Shown in pieces: positions 1 to 11,959 of a stretch of DNA of 64,000 nucleotides (position 1 is its first letter; each line of letters opens with the position of its first letter). This DNA comes from Archivesica marissinica. Taxonomy: Eukaryota > Mollusca > Bivalvia > Venerida > Vesicomyidae. The notes under the pieces are model-generated. The model did not search any database, was not told the origin of the DNA, and worked only from the letters and a program-made list of their open reading frames with translations. The stretch lies in NCBI GenBank assembly GCA_014843695.1, contig CM026403.1:49066296-49130295 (forward strand). The letters are read 5' to 3'. Position numbers and translations under genes: made by a program.

Positions 1-2083
1 GCTAGTGGTCCACTATATCGTGCTAGTGGTCCACTATATCGTGCTAGTGGTCCACTGTATCGTGCTAGTGGTCCACTGTATCATGCTAGTGGTCCGCTAT
101 ATCATGCTAGTGGTCCACTGTATCGTGCTAGTGGTCCGCTGTATCATGCTAGTCGTCCACTGTATCATGCTAGTGGTCCACTGTATCGTGCTAGTGGTCC
201 ACTGTATCATGCTAGTGGTCCACTGTATCATGCTAGTCGTCCACTGTATCATGCTAGTGGTTCACTGTATCATGCTAGTGGTCCACTGTATCATGCTAGT
301 GGTCCGCTATATCATGCTAGTGGTCCACTGTATCGTGCTAGTGGTCCGCTGTATCATGCTAGTCGTCCACTGTATCATGCTAGTGGTCCACTGTATCGTG
401 CTAGTGGTCCACTGTATCGTGCTAGTGGTCCACTATATTGTGCTAGTGGTCCACTATATCGTGCTAGTTGTCCACTTTATCGTGCTAGTGTTCCACTGTA
501 TCGTGCTAGTGGTCCACTGTATCGTGCTAGTGGTCCGCTGTATATCGTGCTAGTGGTCCGCTGTATCATGCTAGTGGTCCGCGCTGTATCATGCTAGTGG
601 TCCACTGTATCATGCTAGTGGTCCACTGTATCATGCTAGTGGTCCACTGTATCATGCTAGTGGTCCACTGTATCATGCTAGTGGTCCACTGTATCATGCT
701 AGTGGTCCACTGTATCATGCTAGTGGTCCACTGTATCGTGCTAGTGGTCCCTGTATCATGCTAGTGGTCCACTGTATCATGCTAGTGGTCCACTGTATCA
801 TGCTAGTGGTCCACTGTATCATGCTAGTGGTCCACTGTATCGTGCTAGTGGTCCACTGTATCGTGCTAGTGGTCCACTATATCGTGCTAGTGGTCCACTA
901 TATCGTGCTAGTTGTCCACTGTATCGTGCTAGTGGTCCACTGTATCGTGCTAGTGGTCCACTGTATCGTGCTAGTGGTCCGCTGTATATCGTGCTAGTGG
1001 TCCCTGTATCGTGCTAGTGGTCCGCTGTATATCGTGCTAGTGGTCCGCTGTATCATGCTAGTGGTCCGCGCTGTATCATGCTAGTGGTCCACTGTATCAT
1101 GCTAGTGGTCCACTGTATCGTGCTAGTGGTCCGCTATATCGTGCTAGTGGTCCACTGTATCGTGCTAGTGGTCCACTGTACCATGCTAGTGGTCCACTGT
1201 ATCATGCTAGTGGTCCACTGTATCATGCTAGTGTTCCACTGTATCATGCTAGTCGTCCACTGTATCATGCTAGTGGTCCACTGTATCGTGATAGTGGTCC
1301 ACTGTATCATGCTAGTGTTCCACTATCGTGCTAGTGGTCCACTGTATCGTGCTAGTGGTCCACTGTATCATGCTAGTGGTCCACTGTATCATGCTAGTGG
1401 TCCACTGTATCGTGCTAGTGGTCCACTGTACCATGCTAGTGGTCCACTGTATCATGCTAGTGTTCCACTGTATCGTGCTAGTGGTCCACTGTATCGTGCT
1501 AGTGTTCCACTGTATCATGCTAGTGGTCCCTGTATCATGCTAGTGGTCCGCTGTATCATGCTAGTGGTCCGCGCTGTATCGTGCTAGTGGTCCGCTGTAT
1601 CATGCTAGTGGTCCGCTGTATCATGCTAGTGGTCCGCTATATCGTGCTAGTGATCCACTGTATCGTGCTAGTGGTCCACTGTATCGTGCTAGTGGTCCAC
1701 TGTATCATGCTAGTGGTCCGCGCTGTATCGTGCTAGTGGTTCGCTGTATCGTGCTAGTGGTCAACTGTATCGTGCTAGTGGTCCGCTGTATCGTGCTAAT
1801 AGTCCGCTGTATCGTGCTAGTGGTCCACTGTATCGTGCTAGTGGTCCACTGTATCGTGCTAGTGGTCCGCTGTATCGTGCTAGTGGTCCGCTGTATCGTG
1901 CTAGTGGTCCGCTGTATCATGCTAGTGGTCCGCTATATCGTACTAGTGGTCCGCTGTATCATGCTAGTGGTCCGCTGTATCGTGCTAGTGGTCCGCTATA
2001 TCGTGCTAGTGGTCCGCTATATCGTGCTAGTGGTCCGCTATATCGTGCTAGTGATCCACTGTATAGTGCTAGTGGTCCGCAAA
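1..2083. repeat. 21-bp minisatellite array
   Basis: About 98 copies of a 21-bp unit with core GCTAGTGGTCC followed by RCTRTATCRT. Units differ mainly at three positions (A/G after TCC, G/A in TRT, G/A before T) and a few carry 2-bp insertions or deletions. Because 21 is divisible by 3, several frames stay open on both strands, but the peptides are only 7-residue repeats. The array is cut by the window edge on the left. Confidence 0.97.
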
Positions 2084-2314
2084 CACTGACACATACTTTA
2101 TTTAACGATGGAGCTTACATAACACATGACTAATTTTATATTACTGTTGCTTATGCTATGAGCCTATGACACGCGACAAATACACTAGGTATATATATAT
2201 ATATACACGCTATAAAATTAGCCATGTGTTATGTAATCTCCATCGTCAAATAAAGTATGTGTCAGTGTATATATATATATGTAGTGTATTTGTCGCGTGT
2301 CGTAGCTTAAGCAA
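2084..2314. repeat. Interlocked inverted repeats (A-B-A'-B')
   Basis: Segment 2084-2138 is the near-perfect reverse complement of 2213-2267. Segment about 2147-2206 (containing GACACGCGACAAATACACTA) is the reverse complement of about 2266-2314, apart from a small insertion. The arms interleave instead of nesting. TA dinucleotide runs separate them. This looks like MITE material that has been rearranged or inserted into itself. Confidence 0.75.
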
Positions 2315-2402
2315 CTATATATATATAGTTCAGTGAATTATACATTATATTGATGAAAATGACATTAATAAATCGTAATATATCTTGCATTAATAAATAT
2401 AC

Positions 2403-2545
2403 TACAGTCGAAACCCGTTAACCCGGAAATAATTAGGACCATTTTAAGCTTCGAAATTTCGAGATAACCGCATTTCGAGTTAAACTGAATTTTACCATAT
2501 ATAATTGTGACTGCTAACTCAACATGAATTCGATTTAACCGAATG
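2403..2545. mobile_element. Degenerate pogo/Tigger-like MITE fragment
   Basis: Begins CAGTCGAAACCCGTTAA and continues with CGAAATTTCGAGATAACC and TTTCGAGTTAA motifs, which resemble the ends of pogo-type elements in many animals. No clean second terminus is visible, so this is a tentative call. Confidence 0.3.
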
Positions 2546-2787
2546 AAAATTGACGAACTTCAACAGTAAATACAATTTGTAAATTACAATATAAACGAAC
2601 TACATGTATATGCACATGTACATGCAAACTTACGCACAACAGATGTCTGCAAAACTTTCATTCTTCGTATATTCACAGCATGTCTGCATACAGTATACAT
2701 ATCGTCTCACGCCATTGGTTGAAATGTAGCTGCAAGTAGTTGCAGATATTTCCACCCACAATTCTGAAGAATATAAGTAAGTAAATA

Positions 2788-3048
2788 ATTTTGGACTGGT
2801 AATTCAGAGATCGCAGGTTCGATCCACCATCTGACCCTCATAAATTAATAGTGGTTTAGATGGGACTTTAAACCGAGGTGTCGTGTCGGTACTTGCACAA
2901 TGCACGTAAAAGAACCAGAGGAGACCCTGGAATGGGTCTGTATCATTGCACTATCCTCCATAAATCTAAAATGACTAATCTCTTTTGGAGGCGTCACTCA
3001 TATGGGCAACCGGTAGCGACGATAACTAAGCGTAAAACACACACATTG
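2788..3048 (+). mobile_element. SINE-A, 5'-truncated
   Basis: Starts inside the tRNA-like head (GGACTGGTAATTCAGAG, then B box GGTTCGATCC). It continues through the body (GTTTAGATGGGAC, AAAAGAACCAGAGGAGA) to the tail ATGGGCAACCGGTAGCGACG. Its tail is the seed of the array that follows directly. Confidence 0.85.
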
Positions 3049-4420
3049 GAATGGGCCACTGTCTGTGTCATTGCACTATCCTCCACAAATCTAAAATGAC
3101 TAATCTCTTCAGGAGGTGTCGCTCATATGGGCAACCGGTAGCGACGACAAATAAACGTAAAACACACACTGGAATGGGTCACTGTCTGTGTCATTGCACT
3201 ATCCTCCATAACTGAATATTCTCTTCAGGAGGCGTCGCTCATATGGGCAACCGGTAGCGACGACAAATAAACGTAAAACACACACACATTGGTATCGGTC
3301 ACTGTCTGTATCATTGCACTCTCCTCCAAAATTCTAAAATGATTAATCTCTTCAGGGACGTCGCTAATATGGGCAACCGGTAGCTACGATATCTAAACGT
3401 AAAACACACACACACACACACTGGAATGGGTCACTGTCTGTGTCATTGCACTATCCTCTAAAATGATTAATCTCTACAGGAGACGTCCCTAATATGGACA
3501 ACATATAGCGACGATAACTAAACGTAAAACACAAACACTGGAATGGGTCACTGTCTGTATCATTGCACTCTCCTCCAAAATTATAAAATGATTAATCTCT
3601 TCAGGGACGTCGTCGCTAATATGGGCAACCGGTAGCTACGATATCTAAACGTAAAACACACACACACACACACACTGGAATGGGTCACTGTCTGTGTCAT
3701 TGCACTATCCTCTAAAATGATTAATCTCTACAGGAGACGTCCCTAATATGGACAACATATAGCGACGATAACTAAACGTAAAACACAAACACTGGAATGG
3801 GTCACTGTCTGTATCATTGCACTCTCCTCCAAAATTATAAAATGACTAGTCTCTTCAGGAGACGTCGCTAATATGGGCAACCGATAGCGACGATAACTAA
3901 ACGTAAAACACAAACACTGGAATGGGTCACAGTCTGTGTCAATGCACTATCCTCCAACATTATTCTAAAATGACTAATCTCTTCAGGAGACGTCGCTCAT
4001 ACTGGCAACCGGTAGCGACGACAAATAAACGTAAAACACACACACATTGGTATGGGTCACTGTCTGTGTCATTGCACTATTCTACAAAAATGACTATTCT
4101 CTCTTCAGGAGGCGTCGCTCATATGGGCAACCGGTAGCGACGACAAATAAACGTAAAACACACACACATTGGTATGGGTCACTGTCTGTATCATTGCACT
4201 CTCCTCCAAAATTCTAAAATGATTAATCTCTTCAGGAGACGTCGCTAATATGGACAACCGATAGCGATAATAACTAAACGTAAAACACAAACACTGGAAT
4301 GGGTCACTGTCAGTGTCATTGCACTATCCTCCAAAATTGTAAAATGACTAATCTCTTCAGGAGACGTCGCTCATATGGGCAACCGGTAGCGACGACAAAT
4401 AAACGTAAAACACACACACT
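3049..4420 (+). repeat. Tandem array of the SINE-A tail
   Basis: About 11-12 copies of the last ~115-120 bp of SINE-A (from GGAATGGGTCACTGTCTGT to GACGATAACTAAACG plus a CA run). Within it, the stretch around 3300-3540 recurs almost exactly around 3560-3790, including the private variant CTACAGGAGACGTCCCTAAT. This shows a two-unit higher-order repeat. CA-run lengths differ between copies. Confidence 0.92.
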
Positions 4421-4635
4421 GAATGACGTAGGCGGACTTAGGCTCGTCTAACGGTTAGAGTATCCCTTTGTAAGACACTGATGAAAGTAATTGTATACGA
4501 AATATCGAACTAGATACAGAGTAAGTCCATAGCTTGCAATATACATGTATAGGTATATCCCCATTTTCTTATCAAATATCATGCTTACAACAATATTTCT
4601 ATATTTGATATATATATTGAGTATTTACCGGGAGG
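4421..4635. other. Short spacer, no gene seen
   Basis: AT-rich unique DNA between two arrays. There is a weak tRNA-like stretch near 4432-4465 (GGCTCGTCTAACGGTTAGAG) that could be a SINE head remnant. Nothing else is recognised. Confidence 0.5.
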
Positions 4636-5530
4636 GGTCTCTTTTAAAGTAATGGTTACTGAGGGTGTGCCCCCTCCCCGATAGGTCAGTAACTGAGGGT
4701 GTGCCCCCCTGATAGAGTCAGTAACTGAGGGTGTGCCCCCCGATAGGCCAGTAACTGAGGGTGTGCCCCCCGATGGGTCAGTAACTGAGGGTGTCCCCCT
4801 CCCCGATAGGTCAGTAACTGAGGGTGTGCCCCACTCCGATGGGTCAGTAACTGAGAGTGTGCCCCCGTAGGTCAGTAACGGAGGGTGTGCCCCCCGATAG
4901 GTCAGTAACTGAGGGTGTGCCCCTGTAGGTCAGTAACGGAGGGTGTGCCCCCCCCAGATAGGTCAGTAACTGAGGGTGTGCCCCCGTAGGTCAGTAACGG
5001 AGGGTGTGCCCCCCCGATAGGTCAGTAACTGAGGGTGTGCCCCCCCGATGGGTCAGTAACTGAGGGTGTGCCCCCCCCGATAGGTCAGTAACTGAGGGTG
5101 TGCCCCCCCAAGATGGGTCAGTAACTGAGGGTGTGCCCCCCGTAGGTCAGTAACTGAGGGTGTGCCCCCCCCGATAGGTCAGTAACTGAGGGTGTGCCCC
5201 TCCCCCGATGGGTCAGTAACTGAGGGTGTGCCCCCCTGATGGGTCAGTAACTGAGGGTGTGCCCCCGATAGGTCAGTAACTGTGGGTGTGCCCCCCCCCC
5301 CGATAGGTCAGTAACTGAAGGTGTGCCCCCCGTAGGTCAGTAACTGAGGGTGTGCCACCCCCCGATAGGTCAGTAACTGAGGGTGTGCCCCTCCCCCGAT
5401 GGGTCAGTAACTGAGGGTGTGCCCCCCGATGGGTCAGTAACTGAGTGTGTAATGGGTCAGTAACTGAGTGTGTGCCCCCCCAGATGGGTCAGTAACTGAG
5501 TGTGTACCCCCTACCCCGAGGGGTCAGTAT
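4636..5530. repeat. C-rich ~30-bp minisatellite
   Basis: About 29 copies with core GGTCAGTAACTGAGGGTGTG followed by a run of 4-10 C and then GAT/GTA. Unit length varies with the C run (about 26-36 bp). The strand asymmetry is strong: all C runs lie on the + strand. Confidence 0.95.
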
Positions 5531-5694
5531 TACACAATTTCAGTCTATAGTAGGAATAGGTTTTTCTGGGAAGGGCTTAATACAATGTTGCTAGAACTTG
5601 TTGCCCAACCCATTTGATTGTGTTATGTTGTATTGTTATTGTGTAGCTATATACGTGTATATATAGGCAATACATTATGGTTAAACTAATAGGG

Positions 5695-6055
5695 CTTTCT
5701 CCATTTCAGTCTAAAGTGGGGCTATGTGTTTCATCATGTCAGTCTAAAGTGGGGTTATGTGTTTCATCATTTCAATCTAAAGTGGGGCTATGTGTTTCAT
5801 CATTTCAATCTAAAGTGGGGTTATGTGTTTCATCATTTCAATCTAAAGTGGGGCTATGTGTTTCATCATTTCAATCTAAAGTGGGGCTATGTGTTTCATC
5901 ATTTCAGTCTAAAGGGGGCTATGTGTTTCATCATTTCAGTCTAAAGTGGGGCTATGTGTTTCATCATTTCAGTCTAAAGTAGGCTATGTGTTTCATCATT
6001 TCAGTCTAAAGTGGGGCTATGTGTTTCATCATTTCAGTCTAAAGTAGGCTATACA
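5695..6055. repeat. 33-bp minisatellite
   Basis: About 11 copies of a 33-bp unit containing CAGTCTAAAGTGGGGCTATG and TGTTTCATCATTT. Several units lack one or more G. The open frames across it are repeat artefacts. Confidence 0.95.
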
Positions 6056-8060
6056 TTTGGTAAATCCTTCTAGCGAAGAGTGATTGTTTTTGTAACTGAC
6101 GTTGGGATGGATGTAACTAATTATAGTGTTATTGTATGTATCCACTGTAGAACGCCATCCAGAACATAGCAGTATAAGTAAGGGCAACTATGTGAGTAGG
6201 TGTGTTCGAATCTATCCGAATATTGCTCATGCGTGTAATGCTCTTCTAAGGTTGTGTCCGATCTGTGTAAAGTAAGATCATGATTTTGCCGATCTGTGTA
6301 AAGTAGGGGCATGAATTTACCAGATCTGTCTAAATATAGAAAAAGCCACACACACCTCGGCCATTTTGTTAAATTGTTAAATATTGACATATATCAATGA
6401 ATTCTTAATAAAATGTTATAAATTAATTACCATTATTTTATCATACAGAATCATCTGGTTAGGGATCAACAGTAAAAACAAAGGATACCAACTAAACTGA
6501 CCAATATACATTTCGGGATAAATTGGACATTATCTGCCAAGGGAGGTAAATAAAAAAAACAAGGAGTGTCGATGTAATACATATAATTATATATATATAA
6601 CTTGTACGATAGAGTACTTTTCTAAAGAATTCCACCTTGAAAATGTTAATATAAACTGTCTATTTCCTATGTTCAACATGTGTTACATACTAATGATCAA
6701 TTTATTGATCTAGCGATTCATTAGTTTGTCAAACATTTTAGTTTCTATGCGGTTCAATAATTAATTTTATAACAAAACATGGTAACTGTTCGTGATATTT
6801 ATATTTAGTTAATAGCTAACACATTGTAGAATCCATCGAAGTTACACATACTGAATGGACCATTAGCGTATTTGTCGATTAGCTTATGAATGCTTAAATA
6901 TTGTAAACTATTCGACAGACATCATGTTCAAGTCATGAACACACTTTATATGCACACATTAAACAACCTACCATACATGTATAATAGATAACTTTCTTTA
7001 AGCTTACATATACAGTTAACCCTGTCTTATGCAGCCATGCACAGAAGTGACAGAAAGTTGCTGCTTAGCACAGGTGGCTGTCTAACTGAGGTCACATGTA
7101 TAATAAAACAACATAATCGTAATCTGGAAACTGCTTAATTCAGGTTGGCTGTTTAATGGAGGTAACCACTAATACAGGTGTGCTTGTAAAGTGCTTTACT
7201 GTGTTTACAACGTTAATGGGGATACCAACAGTAAATACATTTTGATTTGATGTATGCCGAACATTTCCCAAAAGGTAAGCTTTCAAAAAGGCTAAATGTC
7301 AATGATACTAATGGATGATTCACCAATTGTCCATGGAAGCCACTGCCCCTTAATAGCGACGTTTATCTTATTGTGGATATCACATCATAGATCAAGCCTA
7401 CAGAAATACAAATACATGGGATTTATATAGCGCAAACATTTCAAATTATTCTATTGCACTTCACAATTAGAGATGCATTTTTTAAAAACATTTGCACATG
7501 ACAATCATATATGGAAATATAAATAAAAATGTATACATATATATAACTAGGATTCTAGTAATTGGCTAAGAACATATATCATCAGAAAAACGAAATGTAT
7601 CACCTAGAAAAATTATTAATGTTTACCTTGTAATAAAAGAAAAAGAAAAAACGCCGTACGTCCTACAGATCCCATCTGTTTATAGTATAATACCGAACAT
7701 CCACAGCTTGTTTGTGTATATTAATATATTGTACTTAACTGTTTACTCTATTGTCGGTCAACAATGGAAACTATACATAACTAACGAAAGCCTTATGCAA
7801 TCATCATGATACGGGGGTAAACATAAATATATGGCTGATGTAAAGGTATATGAAACCTTGGCCTGTATAGGAATATCCCGTGAAGATATATGTATTATAT
7901 ATAGTCAATTTGATATGCTACCTGCACAGACGAGTAGTTTTCCACGTTCGTATTTGGAAGTCAATCGCCGATTTAGTAGATGAGTCCAACTGTTTACATC
8001 GATATTGCATTTCATTCGAGGAAGGTTATATGTCCTATTTCATTTTGTATCTATTTCATA
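6056..8060. other. AT-rich region, no gene recognised
   Basis: No coding exon is convincing here. A duplicated CGATCTGTGTAAAGTA motif lies at 6258-6310. The stretch 6440-6555, ending ATCTGCCAAGGGAGGTAA, is related to 57975-58090, so it is a dispersed repeat. The rest is low-GC unique sequence. Confidence 0.6.
7016..7182. mobile_element. T-type MITE, degenerate
   Basis: Contains GTTAACCCTGTCTTATGCAGC, CTGCTTAGCACAGGTGGCTG and, in the other half, GGCTGTTTAATGGAGGTAACC. The same words occur in the cleaner element at 44749-44849. The termini are eroded. Confidence 0.4.
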
Positions 8061-8065
8061 TGAAT

Positions 8066-8312
8066 TTCCCTCACTAATGATATGCATCTGACATGCGCAC
8101 TCGAAATTACGGGCATGCGCATTCGTAAGTGTTGGTCAGCGTTCTTCGCAAGAATGGGCATGTCTTACAGCATACGCTGTTCCAAGGAATCGCGAGTAGG
8201 CCTAAATAGTCTACATCGGGATATGAATTATATTGGGCGTGTTTAAACACTTTAAACACGCCCAATGTAGTTCATACATCGATGAAGACTATTAACCCGC
8301 GATTAATTCCTT
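8066..8312 (-). mobile_element. Element F copy 1, with terminal hairpin
   Basis: Related in reverse orientation to 9878-10205 and 50218-50585; all share ATGCGCACTCGAA- and AACGCTG-type segments. Its end is a long palindrome. 8232-8247 (ATTGGGCGTGTTTAAA) is the exact reverse complement of 8251-8266 with a 3-base loop, and the imperfect arms extend to about 8187 and 8310. Confidence 0.7.
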
Positions 8313-9052
8313 AGATAACTGGACTTCTTGTGCGTATACGATTGATAGGCCTATAGCTACCGGAAATATAATTGAAATATTGGAACGGAATTAAATGGGA
8401 GCTTCCGTCGTGCAAATCGAATAGCCTATAATAGTGTCTTATCAGATGTTACAAACTACTGGTTTTTTTTATACAATCGTATGTTTAAAAATCATAGTAT
8501 ACTCTCAATACATGTACATATATTACACAAATGGCTTATTCTCGTGCACAGTGATGCAACCACTAGGTTAATATTGCCGTTACGAGCGACAACAAATTAT
8601 TGCGGGTGTCAGAAGCATGACATTTTTATGCAGTCGATTGCATTCATACGTTCCATGCAGCATTGCCATAACGTTTTATTAGCATTTTAAAAACAATACT
8701 TTTACTGTAACCGTTGTTGATATTTGAACAGAGTGATGTTCGGGTTGTTCTTTAAAATCGAAAATCGCCAGTAGTACTGGAATGTAGGGTGAGGTCGATG
8801 GTCGAGTTGACTAGGGTACGATTTGATCGCGTACATACATGTATATTATGTCAACGATGCCGTGGACGTATCTAGGCAATCGGCTGCCTATGGTCAAACG
8901 TTGTTATATATATTATTTAAGAACTGATATTTGTCTTTCCGTTGTTTATTAGGGAATAGAGTTCTGACGAGCATAGGAATTAACCATGCAGGTTGTAGTG
9001 CTAAGTTGTAAATACCTGCGCTGAGAACGGCAAACCATGTTTTATTTGACTA
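8313..9052. other. No gene recognised
   Basis: AT-rich, no convincing ORF with splice signals, no clear repeats. Confidence 0.5.
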
Positions 9053-9266
9053 TAGTTTATACAAATTTAGTTTAGCTCGATTGCGAAACAAGTTATTTCA
9101 ACTTATATTTTAATCACTCTCGAGACCTCATTCCTGATGGAATACATCGCCATGAAGGAGAGAGAAGAGGCAATGTGGAATTTAAATGCCTTGCCCTAGG
9201 GCACAATCGTAACGGCTCCAGCGGGGCTCGAACTCCGGACCTTTCGCACCTGAAGCGAACGCGTAT
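9053..9266 (-). mobile_element. SINE-C
   Basis: On the minus strand it reads tRNA-like head remnant, CAGGTGCGAAAGGTCCGG, the B-box-like GAGTTCGAGCCCC, a body with GGCAAGGCATTTAAATTCCA, and the tail CTTGTTTCGCAATCGAGC. It matches 14768-15003 over nearly its whole length. The tRNA A-box end is truncated relative to that copy. Confidence 0.85.
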
Positions 9267-9877
9267 TTGACTATAGATAACGCAAATGCAAATATTATTT
9301 CGATGCTAACATGAATAAAATATATAAAACGCGCAAAAATAGTTGGTGTTTTTTTTAGAGTGCATAAATGACGCCACAAAACTACAAAAATGACGTCAAG
9401 TTTGACATCACGCGCCGAACAATGTTTTATTGCAGATTTAAACACTGTAAATTCCTTCTTTGAGCATACAGACAAAATGCCGAGTCATGTTAGAATAAAC
9501 AATATAATATATATCCCATAGTCCAGCTGATAAATAAAAGGAAACTCTTACTGTTTGATCAACTCTGTCAATTAGATAGGCTGCACGTACTTAGCTTAGA
9601 ATCACAGACGTTTTCGTATATAGAATCACATCATTCATAACGTCTCGCAAAATTGCAAATGGTTTAGTCGCTGATTTACTTTAGAAGTTTAGGAAAATCT
9701 AACCTGAGACAGTTCTTCTTAGAGTATTTACACGAGTGTGTATGGAAATAGCAGGTCAAATTGGTAGTAAAAGATCATGTACATGTAGTACTCTACTGGA
9801 ATAGTGTGTTTCTTTGCGTTATTGGAGGCATGACTAGATAAAGTGTGTGTAGGCCGAAGGCATTCACGCTAACTATA
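9267..9877. other. No gene recognised
   Basis: AT-rich unique DNA. An open frame on the minus strand runs into the adjacent SINE and has no coding character. Confidence 0.5.
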
Positions 9878-10205
9878 AACATGCCCAATGTCGTTCATAC
9901 CCCGATGGAAACTATTAACCTGAGATGTATTACTTATATTTACGTTAATTATTCTCTTCAATGACACAAACGAAATATAGCACACTGTATCTAAAATGTT
10001 TTAGTCCCGATTGGCAACTTACCAACAGGTAAATAGATCATGATTGCAACACCGTAATGTGTAAGACACGTCTTTCTCGCGACGAACGCTGCCCAACACT
10101 GCACATGCGCATGCCCGTATCTTCGAGTGCGCATGTCAGCTGCATATCATTAGTTGGGAACCCTCATACGAACATGTATACAAGCAGGACACATCGAACG
10201 AAATG
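9878..10205 (+). mobile_element. Element F copy 2, lacking the outer hairpin arm
   Basis: Begins AACATGCCCAATGTCGTTCATAC-like sequence, the inner arm of the F hairpin. It then follows the copy at 50218-50585: ATTAACC, AGCACACT, TAAAATGTTTTAGTCC, GTGTAAGACACG, AACGCTGCC, GCATATCATTAG. The first hairpin arm is missing. Confidence 0.7.
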
Positions 10206-10319
10206 CAATAACGATGTAAATAGATATCGCTATAACCAGAAGCACATTATTTATATCACTTTACTGAAGTTAGATAGTTGTATATGATTAAATATTTAAA
10301 TAAAAGAGTAACTGTATAT

Positions 10320-10549
10320 TTAACCCTTTCCCTCATAGAAGCACCTCTTTACGCCACTACCAATACGACATACATTGACAATGTAGTAGCCAAACCAATG
10401 TTCATAATAAAGGCCAGAATCGCATGTAGTCCCCAGTAATATCTATGGAGGTGGGATATATATATGGCGACTACTTATCCACTGCATGATAGCTAAATGG
10501 CTGTAGTTTGTATTATCTTAACCTAAATCTCTATGAAGGAAAGGGTTAA
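10320..10549 (+). mobile_element. PB-A MITE, intact reference copy
   Basis: A 230-bp element bounded by TTAA on both sides. Terminal inverted repeats are TTAACCCTTTCCCTCATAGA on the left and the complement of CTATGAAGGAAAGGGTTAA on the right. The TTAA target and CCC start are typical of piggyBac-like elements. No ORF, so non-autonomous. It is the unexpanded form of 13259-13736 and 58302-60759. Confidence 0.85.
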
Positions 10550-11160
10550 ATGTTGTTTGTAAGATGATTGCTGGTATAGATCGTCGTTCTTTAGCCTTCA
10601 ATGACAGTGAGTAAGCTGATAGAAGAACCCTCCCCCCACCCTTGTGGATTTTTGAAGACTATTATTCTGAAAGCCTAATGTCTGTAGCATATTTTCCCGT
10701 TTGTTTACACTCTGAGCGTTGCTGCTATTTTACGCTACCGTCTTTTAAAATCGTTACTCTGATATAAAGATCAACGTACAAATATCTTTTTTAAATTTAA
10801 ATAATTTCATATGAGTAAGATTCATGTTCATATGAACTTTTTGTCGTCTAATAAAATTCATATAATGTAATAAGTATGTCATATAGTATTGTGGAAATAT
10901 GACAGTAAATATACGTTACTAAGCCAATTTCGGCAAAGCACTGTATGCAACAATTATTATTATTTTACGGGTAAATCAAATGCAGTTGATGTGATGAGTA
11001 TAGTAAAGTAAATTTGATGTCTATGTGTAATAATAATAATAATAATAATAAAGACTTTATGTGTATAGTCAATATCGGCATATAATAATTAAATGTACAT
11101 TTTAAATACTTTACAAAAACTAACTTTTATCTATTTTGATTGTATTTATAAGAGCTATTT
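10550..11160. other. No gene recognised; (AAT)n tract
   Basis: AT-rich. A perfect (TAA/AAT)n microsatellite lies at about 11027-11051. Nothing else is supported. Confidence 0.5.
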
Positions 11161-11167
11161 GCATGAT

Positions 11168-11403
11168 TGCTCTCGCAGGTTCGATCCCCCGTCTGACCCT
11201 AATACAATTAACAGTCTTTCAGATGGGACGTTAAACCGAGGTCTCGTGTCGGTGCTTTACATCGTGCAAGTAAAAGAACCAGAGGAGATTTTGAAATGGA
11301 TCTCTGTCTGTATCATGCACTATCCCCCAAAATCTAAAATCGCTTCAGGAGGCGTGGCTCATATGGGCAACCGGTAGCGACGATAAATAAACGTAAATCA
11401 CAC
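11168..11403 (+). mobile_element. SINE-A, head-truncated
   Basis: Starts at the B box (CGCAGGTTCGATCCCCC) and keeps the body and the tail ATGGGCAACCGGTAGCGACG-ATAAATAAACG with a CA run. Confidence 0.88.
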
Positions 11404-11589
11404 ACGCTCTGAAGAAATATTAATTAAGTATTGCCTTAGAAGTCATACAGCATAAGGTATAAGCTATGTGTGAAATAGATTAAATGTATTCAAAATTAAT
11501 GAAGAAATTATATATATATATAGATTAAATGTATTCAAAATTAATGAAGAAATTATTGAATTACTTACCATGAAATACAAAAATTATTA
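11404..11589. other. Short AT-rich spacer with a 45-bp duplication
   Basis: The segment starting TAGATTAAATGTATTC at 11476 is repeated from 11521 across a TA run. No gene. Confidence 0.6.
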
Positions 11590-11705
11590 TCCTCTGTCTC
11601 TGTCTTTATTATTGCATCCTCCTCCAAAAATCTAAACTGATGCGGCACTCATATTATATGGGCAACCGGCATAGCGACGATAAATAATCGTAAAACACAC
11701 ACACA
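11590..11705 (+). mobile_element. SINE-A tail fragment
   Basis: TCTGTCTTTATTATTGCATC, CCTCCAAAAATCTAAA, ATGGGCAACCGGCATAGCGA and a terminal CA run match the SINE-A tail. Confidence 0.75.
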
Positions 11706-11879
11706 CACCAGCATCGTTAGGTCCGGAGGTAATGTGTTATCCTATTGAATTCTTCCCATTCAACATTTGACCCTACTTTTGTGTTTGCTAAATAGTCTAG
11801 CTATTTCATTGACTGCTCTTTTATGTAGCAATTTATACGTATTTGTAGCAAACTTTATCGTTATTTTTGAAGCTAAGAT

Positions 11880-11933
11880 GCCCGGTAGCTCAGTCGGTAG
11901 AGCACGAGACTCTTAATCTCGGGGTCGTGGGCG
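11880..11933 (+). pseudogene. tRNA-Lys(CUU) fragment, T arm lost
   Basis: Reads GCCCGGTAGCTCAGTCGGTA, then a perfect anticodon stem CGAGA/TCTCG around CT-CTT-AA (anticodon at 11912-11914), then GGGTCGTGGG. The TTCGA of the T loop and the 3' acceptor strand are absent and the sequence runs into AT-rich DNA. It is either a broken tRNA gene or the head of a Lys-tRNA SINE. Confidence 0.7.
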
Positions 11934-11959
11934 AATACTTTTTAAAAATATAATATTAA

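Noticed and set aside
1..2089. Long frames over the 21-bp array
   Set aside because: Same period effect; peptides are pure 7-residue repeats with no other content.
9182..9475. 97-codon minus-strand frame
   Set aside because: Half of it is SINE-C.
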